Positions 58,129-64,000 of a stretch of 64,000 nt of DNA are shown one piece after another. The DNA comes from an uncultured Collinsella sp. GTDB lineage: Bacteria; Actinomycetota; Coriobacteriia; Coriobacteriales; Coriobacteriaceae. The notes beneath the pieces are model-generated. The model was not told the origin of the DNA, did not search any database, and saw nothing but the letters and a program-made list of their open reading frames with translations. The first letter of the stretch is position 1; every line of letters begins with the position of its first letter. The position numbers and the translations under genes were made by a program. The stretch is taken from positions 1 to 64,000 of the forward strand of contig URRB01000010.1 of assembly GCA_900550195.1 (NCBI GenBank), written 5' to 3'.

Positions 58129-58841
58129 TCATCGCCCTCTTTGGCAATCGGCTCAGCGGTAGTCGCGGTAGCCACGTCAGTATCAACCGGGGCGGAAGCA
58201 TTCCGAGCCCTAGCGACCGCCGGCGCCGGACCAACCTGGATATCCCCGCGCGCCCAATCGCCATCGAGCGCACGCGCCACCCAGTGATAGATGGGGATCG
58301 TAAAGAAGATCAGCGCGGCAAAGGGACCGGCACCAAACAGGAACATCAGCAAAAAGAACAGTAGCCAACACACGGCCCAATACGGGAACGACTGGAACGG
58401 GCCCTTCACCGGAGTCGAGCCAACTGCGGTGCCACTCGTCGCCTGCGCCGTAGCGGCATTGGCGGCCTGCGCACTCCAACTTGCCGCTTGCGCCGCCTTG
58501 GCGGCGGCGTCACTCGCCTGTGTTGCCGCCTCGGTAGCTCGTGCCGCCGCCTCATGGGTGCGTGCGCGCTCTGCCGCCTCGGCCTCGCGCTGACGAGCGC
58601 GGTCCTCGTTCTCAAACTCGATATCGTCCTCGATCTCGTCGCTCGGATTGAGCAGCTCGTCCAGGCTCACACCATAGAGTTTGGCGAGCGAGATCAGGTT
58701 CTCGGTATCGGGCGAGCTCTCCGCGCGCTCCCATTTACTGACCGCCTGGCGCGACAGTCCCAGCTTTCGTGACAGCCCTTCTTGACTAAAGCCTTTGCTG
58801 CGGCGAAGGTCGGCGAGCCGCTGCGCAGTTTCTACATTCAT
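58125..58841 (-). CDS. XRE-type regulator with membrane helices
   Basis: Protein of 238 residues. Residues 5-60 are a Cro/XRE helix-turn-helix (RLADLRRSKGFSQEGLSRKLGLSRQAVSKWERAESSPD). Then comes an acidic segment, a long Ala-rich helix (about 80-125), and two hydrophobic stretches (AVCWLLFFLLMFLFGAGPFAALIFFTIPIYHWV). So a DNA-binding domain is tethered to the membrane. Together with the DUF4097 protein it forms a likely membrane-signal regulator pair. ATG at 58841 with GGAGGAACC directly before; the longer frame (to 59090) crosses an unrelated region. Confidence 0.9.
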   Translation of the reverse strand: MNVETAQRLADLRRSKGFSQEGLSRKLGLSRQAVSKWERAESSPDTENLISLAKLYGVSLDELLNPSDEIEDDIEFENEDRARQREAEAAERARTHEAAARATEAATQASDAAAKAAQAASWSAQAANAATAQATSGTAVGSTPVKGPFQSFPYWAVCWLLFFLLMFLFGAGPFAALIFFTIPIYHWVARALDGDWARGDIQVGPAPAVARARNASAPVDTDVATATTAEPIAKEGDE

Positions 58842-59108
58842 GGTTCCTCCTATGTGATGCCAGCCGTACCGCCGGACCGCTTTTGTTCTTAAGGCGCCTT
58901 GCACAGTTAAAAATCTATCCGCCACTGCCAAAAGCATGCCACCTATTCTAGTGAGATTTTTGACAACCGGCGGTTGCGGGTGCATATGAGCTGCGGAAAT
59001 GTGTCCAAACAAAGCAATGGCGCCTAGCTCAGTTGTCCCCGTTGCGGCGTTAACGGTAGTATGGTCATACTGTTTATTCCGCACCGCCAACGGAGGGAGT
59101 TCCGCGCC

Positions 59109-59981
59109 GTGAACCGCGATTTCGCCTCATCGCTCATCCAGCTCAACAACACGTTCTATCGCGAGCACTCCGCCTCCTTCTCCGATACGCGCCAGGCCCC
59201 GTGGCCCGGCTGGGTGCGCACCATGGATATCGCGCTCGGGCAGCTCGACGTCGCCACGATCGAGCATCCCGTCCGTGTCTTCGATCTTGCCTGCGGCAAT
59301 ATGCGATTCGAGAACTTTGCCGCCGGCGGCGCACTTGCCGCCAAGGGCGTCGACGGCGCAAATCCCTCGGCAAATGTCAGCTGTCCGTTTGAGTTCTACG
59401 GCGTCGACTCGTGCCAGGATCTGGCCATCGATGCGCGCGGCCACGCCCTGCGCATCCCCAACCTGCACTTCCAGGAACTCGACGTGCTCGATGCCCTCAT
59501 GAAGCTCAACCCCGCCGAGACGCCCGACGCGCTCTTCGATGCACCGCTTGCCGATATCTCGGTCTGCTTTGGCTTTATGCACCATGTGCCGTCGTGCGAG
59601 TACCGCGTACGCGTGCTCGACGCCCTGGTGCGCCAGACGCGCCCGGGCGGCATCATCGCTATCAGCTTTTGGGAGTTTATGAACGACGAGCGCATGGCGC
59701 GCAAGGCCGTTCGCGCCGAAGCCCGCGCCGAGCTCACCCCGCCGTTTGAGGGCTACGACTCCGCGCAGTTTGAAGCCGGCGACCACCTCATTGGCTGGCA
59801 AAATGACCGCCATGCTTACCGCTATTGCCACCACTTTGACGATCAGCAGATCACCGACCTGGTGCGCGGCGTTCGCACGTTCTACAAGAGCGGTGAGGTC
59901 CCCGTGCGCGAGCTTGAGCGCTTCCATGCCGATGGTCGCAGCGGCGAGCTCAATCGCTATGTAATTCTTAAGCGCCTGTAG
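59109..59981 (+). CDS. SAM-dependent methyltransferase
   Basis: Protein of 290 residues. Class I methyltransferase motif I is VFDLACGNMRFENF, motif II GVDSCQDLAIDAR and a later CFGFMHHVPSCEYRVRVLDALVRQTRPGGIIAISFWEF. The first 60 residues include FYREHSASFSDTRQAPWPGW, a pattern seen in a conserved family that I associate with methyltransferase type 12 proteins. The substrate is unknown. The start is probably GTG 59109 after GGAGGG (11-base spacing); an ATG at 59061 lacks a ribosome site. Confidence 0.82.
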   Translation: MNRDFASSLIQLNNTFYREHSASFSDTRQAPWPGWVRTMDIALGQLDVATIEHPVRVFDLACGNMRFENFAAGGALAAKGVDGANPSANVSCPFEFYGVDSCQDLAIDARGHALRIPNLHFQELDVLDALMKLNPAETPDALFDAPLADISVCFGFMHHVPSCEYRVRVLDALVRQTRPGGIIAISFWEFMNDERMARKAVRAEARAELTPPFEGYDSAQFEAGDHLIGWQNDRHAYRYCHHFDDQQITDLVRGVRTFYKSGEVPVRELERFHADGRSGELNRYVILKRL

Positions 59982-60099
59982 GACCAAGCGACTCGCCGCT
60001 GAGCCGCACCGCAACTTTCGGGCACATTGCGCCCGCCCTCTTCCAACCCATTGCCGGAACGTGCAGCCATGCGTTCCATACTTATGACCAAGGAGCCTC

Positions 60100-60939
60100 A
60101 TGGGAGCCGTCCACGTTCGCACGCCTAAGAACTTTGTGCTCGAGGAGCGCCTGGAGCGCTACGCCGATGCGATCGAGACGAACCCCGAGAACTATGCCGG
60201 ACACTGGTGTGAGGCATGCACGCCGGCTGGCGGCAAGCCCTTCGGCCGCCTTCATCTCGACCTAGGCTGCGGCAAAGGAACTTACCTGGTTGAGCGCGCT
60301 CGCCGTGAGCCCGATACCCTCTTTATCGGTATGGACCAGGAGCCCATCTGCATCGCCTATGCCGCTCAGAAGATCTGCGAGCAGGAACTGCCCAACGCGC
60401 TCGTGCTGCCCCGAGGCGCCGCATCGCTGCCGCAGCTGTTCGCCGCAGGCGAGCTCGATGCCATCACTATCAACTTTCCCACGCCGCAGCTCAAGGCCAA
60501 GTACGCCAAAAAGCGACTTGTCCATGTCGACCATCTGATGCTCTACCGTCCGCTCTTTGCTGCCGGCGCCACCGTCGCACTGCGCACCGACAGTAAACCA
60601 CTGCGCGACTACGCCCTGGGTCAGTTTGCCGCGGCCGGCTACGACACGCTTTGGGTAAGTGACGACGTCCGCCGCGACCATCCCGAGCATCCCGAGACCG
60701 AATACGAGTGCCGAACGCGCGAGATGGGCGCTGTCGTCTATGGCATCTGCGCCACACCCGGTGCGGAGCCCACCGAAGAGCAGCTCGCGGCAGGCCGGGC
60801 GCAGGAGCAGAGCCTCGCCTGCTATCTGCCCGACGATCTCGATGAACTCACCTACGTGCCCCTCGGCATGGAAGAAGCCGTTGAGAACTTTAAGAACCGC
60901 GCCCGCAAGGGTAAGAAGCGCCTGCCGCAAGAACGCTAA
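60100..60939 (+). CDS. trmB: tRNA (guanine-N7-)-methyltransferase TrmB
   Basis: Protein of 279 residues that would methylate G46 of tRNAs. SAM site: HLDLGCGKGTYLVERARREPDTLFIGMDQ, and the family region ITINFPTPQLKAKYAKKRLVHVDHL, which corresponds to the NFPDPWPKxRHxKRR motif though with PTPQLKAKYAKKRL in place of the usual sequence. This divergence makes substrate identity slightly uncertain. The C-terminal 70 residues are an extension with a basic end (KNRARKGKKRLPQER). ATG with AAGGAG upstream. Confidence 0.85.
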   Translation: MGAVHVRTPKNFVLEERLERYADAIETNPENYAGHWCEACTPAGGKPFGRLHLDLGCGKGTYLVERARREPDTLFIGMDQEPICIAYAAQKICEQELPNALVLPRGAASLPQLFAAGELDAITINFPTPQLKAKYAKKRLVHVDHLMLYRPLFAAGATVALRTDSKPLRDYALGQFAAAGYDTLWVSDDVRRDHPEHPETEYECRTREMGAVVYGICATPGAEPTEEQLAAGRAQEQSLACYLPDDLDELTYVPLGMEEAVENFKNRARKGKKRLPQER

Positions 60940-61048
60940 CGACCGCTCGCATCACACGCCCATTTCCTGCATTTTCTCGCGTGCTGGCACCCCACGCCGC
61001 CGCTACGCCATAATGGATGGCGGACAAACGCGAGAGAAAGCAAACCAC

Positions 61049-63730
61049 ATGGCACAGACCACGACAGATACTTCCGCCAGCACCGTTTCCGGCGCCGGCG
61101 CCGCCAGCTCGTTCTCGGGCGGCACAGGCACCGAGGCCGAGTTCGGCTCGCTCGGAGCGCTCTCCCCCACCTGGTGGGAGCCCGAAGACGGCAGCGAGCC
61201 CGAGCCGTGGCTCACGCCCGATCAGGCCTTCGAGCGCTTCTTTGAATGGACGGGCGAGCGCGGCATCGAGCTGTGGGACCACCAAGAAGAGGCCCTCATG
61301 GACCTAGCAGCCGGCGATCATGTCATTTTGGGCACGCCGACCGGCTCGGGTAAGTCGCTTGTCGCGCTGGGCATGCTCTTTATGGGCATGGCGCAAGGCA
61401 AGCGTTGCTATTACACTGCTCCCATCAAGGCCCTGGTCAGCGAGAAGTTTTTTGATTTGGTGCAGGTGCTCGGCCGCGATAACGTCGGCATGGTCACCGG
61501 CGATACGCATATCAACACCAAGGCGCCCGTCATCTGCTGCACGGCCGAGATCCTTGCCAATGACGCACTGCGCGAGGGCGAGGATGCCGATGTGGGCTGC
61601 GTCGCCATGGACGAGTTCCACTACTTTGCCGACCCCGACCGCGGCTGGGCCTGGCAGGTACCGTTGCTCACTCTACCCCATACACAATTCATGCTCATGA
61701 GCGCCACGCTTGGCGACGTCACCGCGATTGCCGCCTCGCTCGAGGAGCACACCGGTGCCACCTGCGACCTGGTCGTCGATGCCCCGCGCCCCGTGCCGCT
61801 GAGCTACGATTACGTGACGACCTCGCTCGAAGGCACCGTCGAGCTCGCCATGCGCCGCGGCGAGGCCCCGCTCTACATCGTGCACTTTAGCCAAGACGCC
61901 GCACTCGCAACGGCACAGTCGCTCGCCAACTTTGGCATTGCCAGCAAGGAGCAGCGCGAGGCCATCAAGGAAGCGGCCAAGGGCACGAGCTTCTCGACCG
62001 CCTTCGGCAAGATCCTCAAGCGCCTGCTCGGCTGCGGCGTCGGCGTGCACCACGCCGGCATGCTGCCGCGCTATCGCTTGCTGGTCGAGCGCCTGGCGCA
62101 GCAGGGATTGCTGCCCGTCATCTGCGGCACCGACACACTTGGCGTCGGCATCAATGTGCCCATCCACACCGTGGTGCTCACCGCGCTCACCAAGTTCGAT
62201 GGTTACAAGATGCGTCGCCTGCGCGCCCGCGAATTCCATCAGATCGCCGGTCGCGCCGGCCGCTCGGGCTTCGACACCGAGGGCATGGTCATCGCCGAGG
62301 CGCCGGAGCACGAGATTGAGAACGCCAAGCTCATGGCCAAGGCGGGCGATGACCCCAAAAAGCTCCGCAAGATTAAAAAGAAGAAAGCTCCCGAGGGCTT
62401 TGTCACCTGGAACAAGCAGACCTTTGAGCGCCTGATCGAGACGCAGCCCGAGACGCTCAAACCGCGCCTGAGCATCACGCACTCCATGGTGATTAGCGTG
62501 GTCGAGCAGGGCGGCAACGCCCGTGCCCGCGTGCACGATCTCATCGAGACGAGCCTGCAAACGCCCGAGGAAAAGGCGAAGCTCGAGGTTCGCGCCGACG
62601 AGATCTTCGCCACGCTCATCGACTCCGGCGTCGTCGTGCGCACCGAGGTGCCGCTCGCACCCGACGCCCCAGCCGACGCCGCGCCCGACATCGACTATGC
62701 GCTGACAGTCGACCTGCCCGAGGACTTTGCGCTCGACCAGCCGCTCTCACCGTTTTTGCTTGCCGCGCTGGAGCTACTTGATCCCGAGAGCGAGACCTAT
62801 ACCATGGACCTCATCTCGATGGTTGAGGCGACGCTCGAGGACCCCAAACAGGTGCTGCGCGCGCAGGAGCGTACCGCGCGTGACCGTGCCATGGCCGAGA
62901 TGAAGGCTAACGGTGTCGAGTACGAGGAGCGCCTGGAGCGCATCCAAGATGTCACCTACGAAAAGCCGCTCGAGGAGCTGCTCGACGCCGCCTTTGATAA
63001 GTACTGCCAGGAAGTGCCCTGGGCCAACGACTACCAGCTCTCGCCCAAGAGCGTCCTGCGCGATATGCTGGAAAGCGCGAGCGACTTTAAGGGCTATATC
63101 CAAAAGCTCGGCATCGCCCGCTCCGAGGGCATTCTGCTGCGCTACCTGGCCGAGGCCTACCGCTCGCTCGATCGCACCGTGCCCATTGAGAAGCGCGACG
63201 AGCGCTTGCGCGACATCATTTCGTGGCTGGGCTTTGTGGTGCGCTCGGTGGACTCGAGCCTGGTGGACGAGTGGGAGAACGCCGGCAACCCGGCTGCGCT
63301 CGACGCCGCGCCGCCGCAGGGCATCGACGAGGTCGTGGCAGACCGCCGTGGCTGCACCCTGCTGGTGCGCAACGCGCTCTTCCGCCGCGTGACCCTTGCC
63401 GCCCGCGAGCATGTTCGCGACCTGGGCGCGCTCGACGACGACTGGGGCATGAGCGAGATCCGCTGGCAAAAAGCACTCGACGCTTACCACGAGCAGCACG
63501 AGGAAATCCTCACCGACGGAGATGCCCGCAGCGCCGCGATGTTTTCCATCGACGAGTCCGACGAGAAGACCGCGCACGTATGGCACGTGCACCAGATCTT
63601 TGCTGACGAGGATGGCGACCACGATTTTGGCATCATGGGCGATGTCGATCTGGACGCCACGCAAGACGGTGGCGAGGTCGTCTTCAAAAACTACCGCGTC
63701 GGCTTTATCGAAGACCTGCTCGAGGACTAG
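61049..63730 (+). CDS. DUF3516 DEAD/DEAH-box helicase
   Basis: Protein of 893 residues. The first 60 residues are a low-complexity Ser/Gly/Thr-rich lead. Helicase motifs: GTPTGSGKS (95-103), DEFH (188-191), LMSATLGD, GTDTLGVGINVP and IAGRAGRSGFD. A C-terminal DUF3516 domain of about 400 residues follows. The family is a Ski2/Mtr4-like helicase common in Actinobacteria, role unknown (RNA turnover has been suggested). The ATG at 61049 begins after a long frame that overlaps trmB; GAGAGAAAG is a weak ribosome site. Confidence 0.93.
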   Translation: MAQTTTDTSASTVSGAGAASSFSGGTGTEAEFGSLGALSPTWWEPEDGSEPEPWLTPDQAFERFFEWTGERGIELWDHQEEALMDLAAGDHVILGTPTGSGKSLVALGMLFMGMAQGKRCYYTAPIKALVSEKFFDLVQVLGRDNVGMVTGDTHINTKAPVICCTAEILANDALREGEDADVGCVAMDEFHYFADPDRGWAWQVPLLTLPHTQFMLMSATLGDVTAIAASLEEHTGATCDLVVDAPRPVPLSYDYVTTSLEGTVELAMRRGEAPLYIVHFSQDAALATAQSLANFGIASKEQREAIKEAAKGTSFSTAFGKILKRLLGCGVGVHHAGMLPRYRLLVERLAQQGLLPVICGTDTLGVGINVPIHTVVLTALTKFDGYKMRRLRAREFHQIAGRAGRSGFDTEGMVIAEAPEHEIENAKLMAKAGDDPKKLRKIKKKKAPEGFVTWNKQTFERLIETQPETLKPRLSITHSMVISVVEQGGNARARVHDLIETSLQTPEEKAKLEVRADEIFATLIDSGVVVRTEVPLAPDAPADAAPDIDYALTVDLPEDFALDQPLSPFLLAALELLDPESETYTMDLISMVEATLEDPKQVLRAQERTARDRAMAEMKANGVEYEERLERIQDVTYEKPLEELLDAAFDKYCQEVPWANDYQLSPKSVLRDMLESASDFKGYIQKLGIARSEGILLRYLAEAYRSLDRTVPIEKRDERLRDIISWLGFVVRSVDSSLVDEWENAGNPAALDAAPPQGIDEVVADRRGCTLLVRNALFRRVTLAAREHVRDLGALDDDWGMSEIRWQKALDAYHEQHEEILTDGDARSAAMFSIDESDEKTAHVWHVHQIFADEDGDHDFGIMGDVDLDATQDGGEVVFKNYRVGFIEDLLED

Positions 63731-63754
63731 CCGCACATACTGGAACAAAACGAA

Positions 63755-63792
63755 GCGGGGCCGCTGGCAATATCGCCAGCGGCCCCGCTTTT
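63755..63792 (+). terminator. Terminator after the DUF3516 helicase gene
   Basis: Perfect 14-bp stem GCGGGGCCGCTGGC with its complement, 6-base loop, TTTT. It probably also works for the convergent gene at the right edge. Confidence 0.9.
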
Positions 63793-63809
63793 GCACTATA
63801 CGCTATGCC

Positions 63810-64000
63810 CTACTCGGCATCCTCGACCTCATACGAATCCGCCTCGGCGGGCTCATCGTTTGTCTCTGGCGCAGTCCCGCGTGCCTCGTCAAACGCCGCT
63901 TTCATGGTCTTGTTGCCCCACGTGAGCTTGCGAATGGTAAGATCGTCGGCTTTCTTGTTGGCTAGGCGCAGATTGTTCTCGGAGGACAGCAACGCCTCCT
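63810..64000 (-). CDS. C-terminal part of a gene leaving the window
   Basis: The frame is open from the right edge to a stop at 63810-63812. The visible 63 codons read (RA)LLSSENNLRLANKKADDLTIRKLTWGNKTMKAAFDEARG, then an acidic tail ending EVEDAE. A TTG with AGGAGG close before it lies at 63992, but the spacing is too short, so this is most likely a partial gene. The sequence suggests the basic end of a nucleic-acid- or helix-rich protein; no family recognised. Confidence 0.55.
   Translation of the reverse strand, partial: EALLSSENNLRLANKKADDLTIRKLTWGNKTMKAAFDEARGTAPETNDEPAEADSYEVEDAE

Overview
The window is 64 kb of GC-rich bacterial chromosome. Gene content points to a gut actinobacterium of the class Coriobacteriia, most like Collinsella: a RelA/SpoT hydrolase-synthetase, a one-chain PurL, a DUF3516 helicase, a lactate dehydrogenase-EtfAB set, branched-chain amino acid import and an LAQTG-anchored surface protein. 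The assignment is inferred from gene content; there is no rRNA here to confirm it.

Layout. 0-2.1 kb: infC-rpmI-rplT on the minus strand, with a probable AUA start for infC, then tRNA-Leu(CAA), whose 3' end and terminator are duplicated 180 bp away. 2.2-14.3 kb: transglutaminase-like protein, fba, an MBL hydrolase, relA, a RecJ-RecQ-type fusion, a BASS transporter, and cutC with a DUF4931 gene. 14.4-19.8 kb: livK-H-M-G-F plus a collapsed second livK. 20-22.3 kb: hom and an SDR.

22.3-29.4 kb is an AT-richer island bounded by two copies, in the same orientation, of an unusual intergenic repeat built from alternating GGAAAC..TCCC and GGGA..GTTTCC elements. It holds a compact five-gene operon (FHA protein, SPFH protein with zinc ribbon, four-helix membrane protein, HEPN-motif protein, zinc-ribbon/coiled-coil protein) and a convergent Fic gene. 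This is the best candidate for an undescribed system.

29.4-44.2 kb: CPA2 antiporter, purL, EamA exporter, GGDEF protein, KdgT-like permease, AzlCD, an HD protein, and a lactate dehydrogenase-EtfB-EtfA operon. 44.5-47.8 kb: five genes for membrane-anchored, secreted and wall-anchored proteins of unknown role. 47.9-54.3 kb: DUF554, then an overlapping TerB-N protein / BrxD-like ATPase / Lhr-like (BrxHI-like) helicase set without other BREX genes, a second candidate genome-maintenance or defence module. 54.3-64 kb: a spermidine-synthase-fold protein next to a bacterial Elp3, an XRE/DUF4097 pair, two methyltransferases (one TrmB), a DUF3516 helicase, and the end of a gene leaving the window.

Most transcription units end in clear stem-loop terminators. 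Long imperfect palindromes recur between genes. Start sites were moved from the longest reading frame wherever a Shine-Dalgarno sequence favoured an internal start.
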